DNA of 64,000 nt from Symbiodinium sp. CCMP2592 (GCA_905221615.1 CAJNDT010005423.1:459001-523000); one strand, 5' to 3'; positions 20,826 to 33,990 are shown, counted from the stretch's first letter. Numbers and translations: made by a program. The notes: generated by a model not told the origin, from the sequence alone.

Positions 20826-23800
20826 AATTGAAAGGCCAGTGGAACAGCGGCTGTGCGATGCTGCTTGAATGGCATAGTCAAATGAGATCATCATCAATAC
20901 ATTGCTGGACCTTGTGTCCTTGTGTTCCGGCGTGCCTTCGTCCAATGTGTTGCAGGCTTAAATCCTGAGCGGTTCTTGCCAGAGCTGACCTTGCCAGGCA
21001 GCATGCGTCGTGATTGTTTCACCCAAAGAGCAGCACTATCCGGAACAGTGCATGCGGCCAGCTGGCCGGTCTCAAGGATAGTTTGTACTCACACAATCTC
21101 ACACATACTCAAACTATTTCGGTCGCTGCAGAATTCGCTGAAGTGCCTTGCATGACCGTGATGTGCAAGGTCCTCAAATCTGCTTTCTGTGAACGGAGGT
21201 GTCGATGATGTCTTCTGCTGCAAACTCCGCATGTGGTGCTTCTGTTTCCGCTGCAACTGCAGCTCCTGAGACATGTCCTCCACGTCCGTCGTCATAAGAA
21301 ATGTGACAAGACATCTAGGCATCCGCAAATGATATCGCGCAACCGAGCGCCGGTCCAATCATTTAAACACAGAAATGCAGATCCTTGAAGCGAACAGGTG
21401 AAACAGCTGGCCACGACTCTTTCCTTACTTACTTAAAGTATCCGAGAGTGAACCAGGTTGAACCAGCAGAGAATGAGTTAGCCGGAGCGATGGGCATCAC
21501 ATCCAGCAGCGAGGATGGAGGCAGACCGTCGGTCCGTGAGGGAATCGCACTGCATGATTGGCTGTGATCCCGAAACCTTAGGAGATTTCCTTGACCAGAC
21601 GTTTGCCTTGATACCATTATCAGTTGTCCGAAGATCAACCAGTGTTCATTGAGACATCCAGAAGCCTGCCGTGGCTGAAGTGTGTAAGGGTGGCTTGGCA
21701 GTATGTGCAAGTTCGGCTACGCGGCTGCACACGGCTGCATCAAATTGCATGGGCATGTTCGTAGCGTCAAGACTTGTGGCACCACAGCCTTGTAGTGCCG
21801 GGAGTGCAGATGCAGAGGCAGTGCAAATTTGATTCTTCGACTGGGGACGTCGATTCAAGAAGCGCTGAGGCTTGAGGGCTCATGAAACTCTTCTTGCTCC
21901 GTTGGGGGAAGTGTTGCATTGCAGGATGAAGGGGTGTGATCGGGTTAATGATCCGTGCGCAGGCCATCGAAGCAGCAGATCATGCAGGACTGCGGCAGCG
22001 GAGTAGCTAGCAGTGGAGTTCACAGTTGACTGGTGCCGAAGCCTGAGAAGTCGCCGATGTCGCCAATGTTCCGCACACAGGCTTGGGAAGAAGAGGACGC
22101 AGAGCGAAGCGGCCACTTGTCCAGGTGGAGCTGCATCTCGCTCGGAAGCGGCCCACATCGCAACCAAGGGCACTGGAGTCCTTCAGAACTCGGTGAAGCC
22201 CTCGCCTTCGGATACATAGTTTCCTTGACACATGGATTAGATAGAACTTCATCACTGGCGTTTGACTTAGTTATCTACTCAGCACCTGGTGCTACGCGGT
22301 GCCCACCAAGTGTGCTCGTGGTGAAATCCGCCAAGTGCTGCACTTTATCCCAAATTGTAGATGCCGCGATCGCGAAGCCGACAATGTTTGACATGCTGCC
22401 TTGTTTTGCTGCAATATCGCCATGGCAGCACAGGATTACCCACAAGCGCTCTTCGAGAAGTTCCGACAATTAGCCCGAACAATAGCCCGTACACACTGCC
22501 GTATTTCCAGAGTGCGTTGTAAAAGCAAGCCGGCAACAGGTTCAACAGATTCTGGTATCCAGCTGCCACGCCTACTTGAATGTTCGATTCTGTGGCATTG
22601 CCCCCACCGCGATACAAAGATACTCAAACACCCTACTTGGTTCGTAGTGCCGATCAGATGTAAGTCAAGCATAGTCAAGCATGGCACTTCGGCTGCATTA
22701 TACAATAGCTGGTTGTGGTCCAACTCTCGTTCGAAAGCAAAACAAAACAAAGCAACACATATGGGAAAGTTAAGTGTCGGAAGATCAGCTTAGTTCCTGC
22801 TTGCCGGATGCCTGCGACAGGACGCGTGTTCAGCGTGTGGTCACTCGGCTTCTGGAAGCTCAATTGGAGGCTGTCGTGGGTCAGGAATGGTCAGGAAGGA
22901 AGCTCTCTCGCCGAAGCATATTATGCAGTCCGCGTGCGAGAGGATGCTGCAAGACGTACATTTCTGGTGTTTTCTCGTATTTTCCCGTCGTTTCCCTTTC
23001 TAAGCGGTCTAAAGGGAGATCAGGCCGAAGGGCTGAGCTGGTGCGAGCCGCGTCAGGCAGCGAGTGCGGCAGCCTCCCGGGCCAAGCTTCAAGTAGCAAA
23101 GGAGCAGGCTGCATTGTTTGTGTGAACAGAAACAGATGCAGAGGAGGAGGGGGTTTATCTACGCTCCAGATGTCTGCACAGGCGAACATGGAAAAGGCAG
23201 GCAGGCGGGAAAGAGCCGAATCCCCGATGCCGCATGCGATGCGATCAATGTCATCAACATCCGTCAATAGCTGCTCCGTAGCTTCCGCAGCTGGTAGGCC
23301 CGAGCTGAGGCGGAGATGCGATCGCTGCCACCAGGAGGAGCAACGCAGGAGCTTCGCACAGATGGACCAGCCTCCAGTAGACTAAAAAGTATACGCTCAT
23401 GCTTTGGCTTGGCCGTCGCGGCTCTTGGATCGAACAGGAACACCTGGACCGATGCACGGCCTTGATGCTAGGCTGTGCAGCAGGCCAGCGACCAGTTTCC
23501 GCTGAAACTCTCACGTGGTACAGTGATGTACAGTGCAGGTCCTGTCATGGCGGGCATGATGGCCGGGTATGTGGACGTACCGGTCACTTGCTTGACAGCA
23601 ATGCTGCAAGACAAGGAACAGCCAGGGCATGTAGCGCTTCAAGTGTTCAATTTTGACGCTACAGTGTTGACATAAATGATCTTGTGATCGGTAGTGATCT
23701 CGAGCTTGCACACGTTCATGCCGTTCGAAGCCAGCCACACAAGCATCGACACACGGCAACTATAGAGTAAAGGCATCGTCCTTCTCAGAACTTTCAAGCA

Positions 23801-26800
23801 GCACAAGCAGCAGCGGCAACAGCAGCGGCATCGTCGTCACGGACACCCTCATCGTCGTCTTGTTGAGTAGCATCGCTGCCGTGAGCTTTGTAAGCTTGTC
23901 GGTGGAAGGCCGACAGCACCCCACATCATCCATGAAGGGACAGCATTTGAACAAGTCACACCAGCAAGCCAGGGCGACAAGAGCGGCCTTGACAAAGCAC
24001 AGCAGGCGACAATCAATGGCTTCCCGACCATTTTACTACAGTTTACGAAAGGAGGCGGGGGATCGACTTTGGTGGATGAGTGTTGTTGTGGCTTTGTCAA
24101 AAGCCCCGGTGGAATGGACGATGCGGAGTGGCTTTGGTTTGGAGGTTGTGGGCATCGTGTTCGGGATCAAAGGTCAAGTTTGCAGGGCTTCTTCCAATTC
24201 CGAGAGATGTGCCGGGCGACCTGCACTGAGCGGGATGAGTAGCCGGCATCTCGAGGACGGAACATGACGGAACCCTACTTTGAAATTGTCCATTGACACC
24301 GCGAGTGGCCAAATGGGAATCTTGCACACTGTAAACTGTCGAAGGAGCGACACAAGCAAGCCCCAAACAAAACTCGAGGAGAAGCACGCTTGGGAAAAAG
24401 GTACAGCAACGATGTACACGTTGTTGCATCATATACGGAGTCTGTGTGGTGACGGTGTGACACGAGGAGGCATTCAAACGAAAGCTGCTCCGAGTTCGCG
24501 TTTCGTGCTTATGTTTTGTACTGAGGGCCGATCGCTCAAAGCAGCGCAAGCTTGGCTTTGGCAGATTCAACAATCATCAAAGATGCAGCGATCTGCTCCA
24601 GAGATGCTCTGACAAGAGCTGAGTATGCAGGAACTCCTGCAACAGCGAGTTGAAGCTCTGTTCAGAATGCTTTCGGCTTAGATTGTTACGAGCTGCCGTA
24701 CATGTGGCGTGCTGGCTTTTGGTGGCAAAACGGCGAAGTAAGGCATGGAGTAGAAGTTCCCGATTCCACCGGGGTCGAGTCGAAATTGCGATTGGAGGAC
24801 GCCTGGATGCGCTTCGCTGTGCTTCGCTGTGCCTTGCAGGTAACTCAACCTTGCAGGACTTCCAGCGCTCCTACCTTGGATATTTCGACAGGCGCGGTCT
24901 CGGTACTGGAGGGCTGTTCAGTGCAGCGCCGAAGCGCAGGGCAGCAAGTCTGCTCAACGACGCGTGCACGGTGCCACGGAGCGAGGAGCTGTGGGCCCAG
25001 GTTCTGTCTTTTGGCATCCTGTGACTATACAGCAGCACAGATGTCAGGTCACTGCCTTCGACGGTATCAACATGTTGCTTGCAATAGCTGCGGGTTATCC
25101 GAAGTAGAAGCACAAGTCTTGAGGGAGCCTGTGGAGCAAGTGACGGCTTCGTGATGCTTGATGTAAAACGACTGTGAACTCCATAGGAAGCTGCCTTTTC
25201 AAGGAAGCGGGAGCAACAGACCCTCCACATTCACGAAGTGCTTCTGCCACTGTGGATGCTGGTTTTGCCCGTGCCAGGCTAGGTGGAGATTCGGTGGTGA
25301 AGCAATGACAGGCAACTCGAACCGTGGGGCACTCCACATTGACCAGCCAATGCACAATTCGAGCAGTTTACTTAACACTCCAGGGGCCAGCCAACAATGC
25401 ATAAGCGATAGTCTACACGCATCTTGCGAGATAGGGTGGTTTCCATGTTCAATATTTGCACGGGGAACAGTGGTGACAGTAGTGTGCATGGCGCTACATG
25501 GCACTTCCTGGAGCTGTTGATGTGGAAGAAGACATCTTGGATGCCCGTGTCTACCAAAGTGAGAAGGCAGATTGGCGGCATTGATTCATAGCAAGTTGCA
25601 GCAGTTCTGCCACCATCCCTCTTCTGACCATTTGGTAGATCATCCGTCCAAGCCTGAGCTAGCAAGCGGTTGTGTACGGACATCCACCCAAGCTGCCCTC
25701 AGGACGACGTTAAATCGCAGCTTGGCATAGTCTGGTTAAGATGACTCCCCTGGCAATGTAGTCCGTCTGCTTATATGATGTAGAACAGGTGCATTCAGGT
25801 ACCTGAGAGAAGAGTGCATTGGAATTGGCTCTTTTGTGGGACCGCTCTTACCCAAGCGACCAACTGTTGATTGATTCGGTTGAAGTGGAGTTGATCGGAT
25901 CCGCTTCTGAAAAAAGCGGCACTAGAGTCTGGCCGCCGCCAAGGCACAAGGCAGTACGCGCGGTAGCTGGTCTGCAGGACGGCTTCACAAGTCCCACCAC
26001 AATTCTCCCGGGTGCTACCTTCATCTATCACCTGCAATACAAGCCTGCGGGTCCTTACGAGTCCTCGGCGCTTGGTATTCTCAGCCTTGCAACGACATTG
26101 CTTCATGTTGCGCGAACATGAACACAGACCGACCACCCCAAATATGCTTGGCTTGACTCGTCGCAGAAACGGTCTGAATTGGTCAGGATGTAATCATACG
26201 TCGAACAAATTGTGGTGTTTTGCACGTGTGCAAATAGTGACAAGCATAACGCAGTCACGTTTGTCTCGGTTCGCTTTCACGCCAGCTTCGCAGATCGAAG
26301 AATGCCGAAGCTTTTGTCGGGTCGAGGTTGCAAAGCAAAAGGCTCCCACCACACCCGCCCGTGAGTCGCGCTGTTCGTACAGAACTCGGGTCGCGTACAT
26401 GAGTCTCCAAGAGACTCACAGTCCGCAGGCCAGAAACCGCACCAAGACTCTCGGAACGGGTCGAAAAGTCAGCCGAAGAGTTCGAGCGAATTCCTTCGCT
26501 CTTCCGATACGGAGGGGTGCTTGTCCACACTCGCAATCACACCCATATTCATACACATTATATACAGTACATATACATAATTAATTATACATATATATAT
26601 ATATATGCATACCGGTATATACATATATATTTATTTATTTATAGAAATATTTGTGTATGGATGTATACACATACATACATACACACGTTAGACCCAGGTA
26701 TTGGTTGCAATGCATTCACTCCCGTCTTGGTGCTCTGACACCGTTCCCAGGGTGCCGGCTTCAAGTGACCATGTCTTTTTGCAGCCAGGAGTACGGCCAT

Positions 26801-28330
26801 GATGCCATGTTTGCCTCGGAGGTATCGGTCGAGGCATGGGGCATACGGGCACGGCCAGGGTAGAACACTACCATGTTTTTGCTCTGGCTTCACAACTCAG
26901 CCAGAGGTGGTTGGAGGCCACGGTCGCAGGCGGAACCGGAAGCCCAGTGTCGGCAACAAGGCCGGCAGTCTTTCAGAACATCACTTTGTATCGCTCTTGT
27001 ACTCTCTTCATGCCTAGCTGAGTCTAGCTCGACTTTCGAGCAGAGAACATCGGCGATCGTTATATTAAAGCTACTGAACGTTTCCAACGCACATCGGGAC
27101 ATGAGAACTCAGTGGTCATTTTAGCATTGCTTGAACCCTGGACTGTAGCATGAACCGTGATCAAGGAGTGGAACTTTCTCGTGATATGCAAGCATTGTGC
27201 TCTGTGGTATCGGCATCGGCTTGACAAGCTGAAAGCACCTGGTGCTGACGACTATTGTCTTAGGGATGAAGAAACGGAACGGGCTTCGACAGAAGCGAAT
27301 AGTGGGTTTTACAGCGCGAGTGCCGGCTCGAGGGATGGCCCCGGGGCCCAGAGTGCCTCAATGCCGTTTTCCAGCGCCCCCGTTGACCGTTGGACGGTCG
27401 GGGGATGTCCGGGCAGGAGGGGGGGCGAGGGAACCTATAAATCCAACCTGGAGGTAACCCGCGACTGCCCCGGCCTCCGGCCGAGAACATGTCTCAGGTG
27501 TAAAATCTCGGTTTTTCTTAAGTTGCGATTTCGCTTCAGCCTCAGAGACTCCTCTGAGCTGCGTAAAGTGTCCTTCAGGAGCTGGCCCTGCATTCATTGG
27601 GCGGAGCCTCCAAGCGCACCTCCAGCAAGGCCTGTCTGACGTGTGAGAACGTTTCTGGAACGTTCGAAAAGATCGAAGAGCCTGGCACACATCCATGTCG
27701 TAGTGCAACGTAGTGCAGATGGTAGGTGCGGTCGAAGATTGAGATGCTGTGACCTGCATCGCTTCTGTCAGGAAGTGATTGCCAGGACGAACACACGGGT
27801 GCCTTTGGCCAACTGCGAGCATCATTGACAAGGAGAGTGAATGCGACGACGGTGTTGCCAGCAAACTCAGGCAGACATACTGATCAAGACGGGCTGCGTG
27901 GACTCAGATTCCGAAGGGGACCATTCTCCCACAAGCTTCCAGTCTGAATTGTGGCACCGGTAACCGACGACAATCGCTTGTTTTTCTCCACTGTCGTGTT
28001 GAATCACAAAGGCCAGCCCCAGGAACCAAGCAGCTCGCCTGCAAGAAGACGGCGAACGGCTGTGCGGAATTGTGTTTGAAGACATGGCGCATTCCATGCA
28101 GATAAATCACAGCAAAGTACCAGCGGACACACAGCCTGCGAGTCAGACTGACCTGCAGACTGCCCGACATGGCTGATGCCATTCCGAGGCCAGTGCAGAG
28201 TGAAAGTGGACTTTCTCGTGGGAGTCCTGCAGAAGTACTCTGTACCTTTAGTGTCGGGTGTGACTTGGCCTCATGGTTACTAGGGTGTCAAGCATTGAAG
28301 CGGCCCCAGCATAGGTCTACACCCTCGGCT
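20826..28330. other. No recognisable gene (7.5 kb)
   Basis: All six frames were read. Open frames stay below about 210 codons and none shows a family motif I recognise. Given the tiny exons of the neighbouring genes, undetected exons are likely. An AT-rich microsatellite at 26540-26690 is the only clear structure. Confidence 0.45.
26540..26690. repeat. AT-rich (TA)n/(CATA)n microsatellite island
   Basis: Alternating TA, ATAC and ATTT repeats contrast sharply with the balanced composition around them. The dinucleotide tract is at about 26590-26607. Confidence 0.85.
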
Positions 28331-28342
28331 AGTACTGTACTG

Positions 28343-28438
28343 GTCGTCGTCGTAGTAGTAGGAGTAGCCGTGGCAGTAGCAGTACTAATAACTAAACTAG
28401 TGGCACTGGTAGCAGTACTAGTACTCAGAAGTGGTAGC

Positions 28439-28501
<63 letters not shown>

Positions 28502-28592
28502 GGTAGCGGTAGCGGTAGCGGTAGTCCTAGTAGTCGTAGGAGTCGTAGTAGTAGTTGTTGTTGTTGCTGTTACTGTTGTTGTAATTGTAGTA
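28343..28592. repeat. (AGT)n/(AGC)n trinucleotide tract upstream of LINE C
   Basis: AGT, AGC and GGTAGC repeats end 186 bases before the ATG of LINE C. This is (TAG)n in the element's sense, matching the tract at 47447-47508. Confidence 0.9.
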
Positions 28593-28673
28593 AGCCTCTC
28601 GGCTCAGGAAAGGTCAGGCTAGTACAGTTGCCTTTTTCCTTTCTTGCCATGGCATTTGTCAGCGCCTGAGCAG

Positions 28674-28694
28674 TCCCGGTCCCAATTCCGGGAG
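28674..28694 (+). repeat. Conserved LINE leader block
   Basis: TCCCGGTCCCAATTCCGGGA is a partly palindromic block that also occurs in the LINE B leader (13598-13620), in the orphan leader (15231-15253), and in weaker form at 5409-5430. Confidence 0.45.
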
Positions 28695-28777
28695 GGAGTA
28701 TTAGATTTACGGCTCTCTAACATCTCCCAGAGGTGAGGGTTGTCGGTATTGCGAAGCCGACAGGAGCCGTACTCAAC

Positions 28778-29933
28778 ATGAGTGCTGCGAAACAGCCTAG
28801 TGGTTCGACCAAGCATCATCCCGTTCCTAAAGGGAAGGGTAAACGCTCTTATCAAAGGGCAGCACGTAAAGCTCTGCTTGAAGGTAGTGCGGTCTACAAG
28901 GGAAAGACGATGTCGTCAACAGAGCTTGGAGTTGCTCCGGCACATGTAAAGCCCACCAATCCCGGCAGAAGGACTCGGCCTTCGAAATTTACAGAAGATA
29001 AGAATCTCAGCTATCTATCCTGGAACGCAGGATCTCTCACCACAGCAGTTTGGGAAGAGTTACTCTCCGTACTGCAAAGTGCCGCATTTCAGGATGTGAA
29101 GCTGGTAGCAATTCAGGAAACACACTGGAGGGGCTCTTGGCAATTCAGCAAGTCAGGCTGGCACGTGATCAGCTCTGGTTCCACAGGGGTGAAGGGAGCC
29201 GGGGTCCTCATAATGGTGCACTCCACGCTGTGCAAGTCACACGATCTTCGCTACAACGAGGTTGTTCCAGGAAGAGTTCTCCAGGTCCGGGTGCCGAGCA
29301 ACGGCATCTCACTGGACGTCTTCAGCTGCTATCAATACGTTTGGCGCTCTAAGGAGACAGTCGCTCAGAATAAGGAAACCCGGAAGCTGACCCTTCACGC
29401 CCTAAGTAAGTCCATCCGAGCTGTTCCCAATCGCAACACTCTCCTTGTGCTAGGAGATTTTAACTCCTCGCTCAAAACCGACAACAAACTCACGTAGGGC
29501 CATGCACGATCCAGGCTTGCAGACTCGGGCATCGCGGATCTAAGGATCTCCAGACCCTACTGTCGGAGCACCAGCTAGTCGCAACCAACACTTGGGGAGT
29601 GCATAGACCAGCCACCCACGTACAAGGCAACTCTGTTTCACAGATTGACTTCTCGTTTGTCAGGATTGCACAGTCCCAGGGCCCCGCCAGGTTTTTGCCG
29701 GCCACTAAGGACCTTCCCAGTTGCATCCTGGAGGGATGGTAGTAGGCATTTTCCCCTTCTTGGTAAACTGAGGCACAGCAGGAGATACTCCGCCCAAGCC
29801 TCAAAACTCTATGACCAGCAGGCAATGGAGGATTGCTACAGACACCGTTCCCCGAAAATACAGGCATTTGCCAGGGAGGTAGACTCCCTCCTTCAGGATC
29901 ATCCCCAAACCTGGCAGAGTCTCCATCAAGCAA
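28778..29933 (+). pseudogene. LINE C endonuclease domain, frameshifted
   Basis: From ATG 28778 the frame is open to TAG 29495-29497 and shows an APE-type EEP endonuclease: LSYLSWNAGSL, AIQETHWRG, GAGVLIMV, VVPGRVLQV, GDFNSSL. The match to LINE B then continues in other frames. Around 29580-29660 frame 1 reads LVATNTWGV and SQIDFSFV; from about 29720 the original frame returns with SRHFPLLGKLRHS. So at least two compensating shifts and a stop have accumulated. The coding sequence runs directly into the left target duplication at 29928-29933 and continues in phase after the right one. Confidence 0.8.
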
Positions 29934-29944
29934 TTAGGTTGCCA
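29928..29944. repeat. Left target duplication and terminal inverted repeat
   Basis: AAGCAA (29928-29933) followed by TTAGGTTGCCA (29934-29944). Confidence 0.85.
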
Positions 29945-29979
29945 TTCCTACTGGCTTAAAATAATCATATCTGGCGCCA

Positions 29980-30003
29980 TTAGTGTGCATTAGCGTGCGT
30001 TAG
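29980..30003. repeat. Three inverted TTAG boxes at 10-bp spacing
   Basis: TTAG occurs at 29980, 29990 and 30000, each in a context like GCRTTAGYGYG. This is the reverse complement of the unit of the 17-copy array at 33991-34160 and lies 46 bases inside the left end. It is probably a subterminal transposase-binding site (inference). Confidence 0.6.
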
Positions 30004-30009
30004 CGCCCG

Positions 30010-30603
30010 TCGTCCTGGGGCCTTCTGCAAAGCAACACTACACATCAAAAAAGAATGACCTGCTGGGGCACAATCCAATTCACAGCGAAGGATTGCCAAG
30101 CTAAGCTAGCAAACAAGCAAGTAATCAAGGATTGGCAGCCACATAAGCACAGATGCATGACATCCAGTCGTCGCAGCATTAAGAACATCCACACAAGTTC
30201 GCTCACACGGACTCGGATTCGGAAGTCGGCATCCTGTTTGCTCATTTCTCCCGTCTTTGAGCCAGTTTGAGCCTTCGAGCCAAACGATTAAGGGCTGGGG
30301 CTTAGGATTTAGGATGTATAGGGTTCGATTCTTGGACTTTAAGGCTGAAAGCAGGGCTCAACCGATTAAGCTTGAGAAATGAAGGGCTGTTGAATGCGAT
30401 GCTTGTTCTGCGGCTTTCTTGGACCTCGCGGAGAGCGGTCGGAAGATACCGCCCGCACTCCCAGGTCCTCTCGAAGGGGTCCACCCACTCCGAGCCAGCA
30501 ATCTCAATCGTTTTGTGCACAATGTTTCGAGCCCTCTGATCGCAGGCATAGGGCAGCAAACTCCACAATTTTCCCCGCTCTGACTCTGGTGGCTGCCCTG
30601 TCT
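30010..30603. other. Left subterminal region of the transposon, no gene recognised
   Basis: Short frames on both strands only. GGGCTTAGGATTTAGG-like sequence near 30293 is weakly telomere-like. Confidence 0.4.
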
Positions 30604-31947
30604 TTACACAATGTCGTCTGTATCGCCAAGCAATGCCTCGGCTTCGGCCAATCGCTGCCGTTTGGCAGTGGGTTCAGCATCCTTGACAGCAGAAGCCTGG
30701 GTTTTCTGGGATTCCTCAATATTCGATGCTGCGGGTTTCAACTTCAGAAACCGCAGCTCATATTTGCGCTTCTGCCCTTTACACGGGCCTTCTTTCAACT
30801 CCACTTTGGCGTTGGAGCCGGCCAACAGAGCTATCACAACCCCTAGCTTCTGATCATAATTGTCCTTGTTTTTGAAAGCACTCGTAATCACTTCGCAGCC
30901 GACGACGATGTCATCAGCCGCTGTGGCCTTCGTCTTCTGTTCCTTCTCCGGCTCCTTATGGTTGAGATTTCAGGCTAGCTCAAACGCAACATTCAACCCA
31001 ACTCTTTCGCAACCGCTAATCGGCAACACAAACGTCAGGCAACACACCTCGGGCCTGACATTGAGCCGACTCCTTGTGCACGGGATCAGCAACTGGCTTC
31101 ACCGTCTTGTCGGGCATGACATCGCTAGAAGCAGGCTTGGACGGCTTCTGGTAGGGGCGTAAGAACTGCAAAGATGGAAAAGCCTTCTCCAAGTCCTGTT
31201 TTCAAGGGAGCAGTGCAAATCAAAGGGCTGCAAACCGGAAGTGTTGTTCCTACCGGGTCCTACCGGCTGTTGCACCCGCCAAACAAGCATACGTATTCAC
31301 GGCTGGTAAGAGATCTTATACTTCGGGCTTAGGGCTTAGGGCCTTAGACTGGGCACCAACAGCACGACACAGTGGAGCCTTGTTCGACACAGCATCACAA
31401 AGAAGTTGAAGCTTGTCTTTGAAGGTCTCCGTTTTGAGCTTGTCATAGTTCACCACTGTGCCACTGCTCGGGAGAATACCGAGCTTCGCAGCACTGAGAT
31501 CGAGATGAACCTGCTTGGCAAGCTGCAGCACGTCGTCGTCGTCGCCGGCCACCGTAAGCAACTTGTTGTAAAGCTGCAACAAACTTCGGGCCACGGGGCT
31601 CGCGACTTTCTTGATTGCATCGAGGTCCCGCACAACGAAAGCGGAGGCATTGATGAATTGCGAGCCTGTCACAGTCTTCCAGGCCATGTCCTTGTCAAGC
31701 CACATAGCCAGGGACAACAGCTTCCGAGCCATAGACACCTTCTGCGGCTCGGCAGGAACCTCGCACAAGGCCACATGGACATGTTTTGTGGTGTGGCTCA
31801 CTACATCAAGAGTTGCCGCAACTGCTTCCTAGCAGCCAGGTCGTCAAACCACTCCTGCAGGAGCACCACCCTCTTCGGATCCTGCGAGTCGCCAATGGGA
31901 AAGCTCTTATCAGCAATTTGCGCGGCTTTCGGGCTTTCTCGGGCCAT
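30604..31947 (-). CDS. Transposon gene C, unknown function (exons not resolved)
   Basis: A likely start is ATG 31947 (MARESPKAAQIADKSF), opening 48 codons that include VLLQEWFDDLAARKQLRQ. Further open pieces on the same strand are 31801-31316 (helical, with LLSLAMWLDKDMAWK, LLQLYNKLLTVAGDDDD and LQLLCDAVSNKA) and 30891-30604 (lysine-rich, with GQKRKYELRFLKLKP and EPTAKRQRLAEAEALL, possibly a nuclear-localisation region). They are probably exons of one helical, nuclear accessory protein, but I could not place the introns and recognise no family. A 42-bp palindrome pair lies just upstream (31985-32070). Confidence 0.45.
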
Positions 31948-31984
31948 ATCTTAAGTTCCCGATAAGGCAAGTATATCGGCCTAA

Positions 31985-32070
31985 GGCGGAATCTCAGGTC
32001 TTTACTGGAAAATGCACAATTCCGCCGAGGCGGAATCTCTGGTTTTTACTGAAAAACCGTCAATTCCACC
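31985..32070. repeat. Pair of 42-bp palindromic repeats
   Basis: Two 42-bp units (31985-32026 and 32029-32070), each beginning GGCGGAATC and ending AATTCCGCC or AATTCCACC. A second internal inverted repeat such as GGTTTTTACTGAAAAACC sits in the middle. The same design occurs at 35823-35909. They lie between genes B and C. Confidence 0.85.
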
Positions 32071-33767
32071 GGACGTGATTTTCTGAAAACAAGGCAGAGC
32101 AGTCCTCCATCAAATAAGTCACCTTTGTCTTCAAAGGTGCGGCACCGAACACGGTGGCAGCGATCTGCAAGGATTCGTTCTTGGCAAGAAAGCTGTTTTG
32201 AAGAAGTTGCTGCACCCGTGTGGCCCGCTGCTCATCCGATTCCTGCACTGAGCTCTTGGCCTGGCCAAGCTGAGCCAGGGCCGATGCTTCTTGGAAGCTG
32301 CAGAAAAGAGAGCTTTTTCGCAGTCGGGCCCACGCATGTAGACCCAGGAACTGCAAGCGTGCTTCGCAACCTTGCGGCTCCTTCGGGTCCACCTCGCTGA
32401 GGACATGGATTGCTTTCCCGAGCTCAGGAATGAAACCCTCCATGTGCACCATCTCCTTGAAAATGCAGCCAAACATCTGAAGGTGAGCATAAGCTTCCTT
32501 GTTATCCAGCAACGTCTTCGCAACGGTTTTGATCACTTTGGCACTGTAGGGGCTCACCGTGGAAGCGAACCTGCCAGAAAGCAGAACGTGCATCCTTGAA
32601 GCAGCATGGTCTAGACCTAATAGGCATCTATCAAGGGCAACCATCCCGCCCAAAACATGTGCTATATCCAGACGCAGCAACGTAGCCTTGTCAGCACAAT
32701 TCTTCCACTGGTGCAAGACGTGGTCTTTGTACCGGCGAAACCATTCTGCAGCTTCGTCGTATCCTCGCCACGAAAACAAAGCCGGCACCAAACTGCAACA
32801 ACACGAACTGTTATGGGGCCGACTGTAGCTACAAATGGCAAACCTGACATAGACCCATGAGTCGTTCAAACTGACTTGCCTGCGGGATTAGCAGAAGACT
32901 ACGGGCGCTTGTTCCTTCCCTGGGGCCACAATACAATTCTTTTAGAAATGTGTTACGGGACCGACATAGGAAGCCAAAACGAGGCCAATCCGCCTCCGCG
33001 CCGCCACCATATGTTTCAGAAATTTTCAGAATAAGCTCCACACTAAACGCTACCAAAACACGTTGCTCATTCAAGACCTTGCAAATCTCTGCCGCAATGT
33101 ACTGAGCCATCTTCTCCTCGTCGTTCTCATCGCTTGAATGAGCTGACAACGAGCGAGTGGCTGCAGTTGCTTCAGGCTGTGTCTGCACCGGCTGGGGCTC
33201 TGGAGTCACTGCTGCAGGGCTGGGAACACTCGGGGCTTCTGGTACAACAGGGCTCGCCGGCAGTTCCGAATCAGCTGCAGACGTCGCAGTTGGGTCGACG
33301 CTCCTTTCTTTGGTCACGGCGGTTTCATGCACCAACGTGCCACACGGAAGTTCCGACCGAGGCACTCCCTGATCGAAGAACCAGAACTCCTCGGCCGCGA
33401 GGTGCACGGGGAGGTCTTCAACACTGCTGGCAGGCACTACGAAGTTGGCCCACTTTTTTGGAACCTGTAGCAGCTGCTGACGTGGCACTACCCAGAGCAT
33501 CTGCTTGAGGGATGAGGATGTCGTCACCGTCGTCCTGTAGGAAAGAAAAAGTCTTTGAGACACTCGTGCACTCGGACCACCCTCGTCCTTGACGACTTTG
33601 TTGATTGCACACCACAGCTTGATGGATTCCTCATTCGTCTTCACTGACGGATCCTTCCTGCCCCATTCCGCAAGGCATCTTTCCGCTTTGCGACGATCTT
33701 CAGCAGATGCATCCCGATCGACCGCAAGTGCTTTCTGAACGGCGCTGCCAGAGACAAACTTGGCCAT
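32060..33767 (-). CDS. Transposon gene B, unknown helical protein (at least two exons)
   Basis: ATG 33767 opens a 312-codon frame (MAKFVSGSAVQKALAVDRD, then a proline/serine/threonine-rich linker with PVVPEAPSVPSPAAVTPEP, then helical AQYIAAEICKVLNEQRVLVA). After a frame change near 32840, consistent with an intron ending GTTGCAG, coding continues as LVPALFSWRGYDEAAEWF, LLRLDIAHVLGGMVALDRC and a long alpha-helical tail to about 32060. No catalytic motif is seen. Its position inside the transposon and its orientation with the transposase suggest an accessory transposition factor (inference). Confidence 0.5.
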
Positions 33768-33990
33768 GGGGAGGGAGCGGAGGGCTCAAGACGGCAAGTG
33801 CAATCCGACTGGACAGCTACCTAGAGCGGGCAAAGAGACCTGCAAGATTCACAGGCAACTGGGAGGCACTGACGGCTGATGGATTCCCCGGCAACGGAGC
33901 CGGCTGATATGCCTGAGTCTGCAGGAGTTAAAACTAGCTGAACAGCAAATACAACTTAAATTGACTACAACGGCACTGATTCAGTAAGAG

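Noticed and set aside
28593-28777. Dinoflagellate spliced-leader relic at the LINE C leader
   Set aside because: I looked for a CCGTAGCCATTTTGGCTCAAG-like sequence here and elsewhere in the window and found none.
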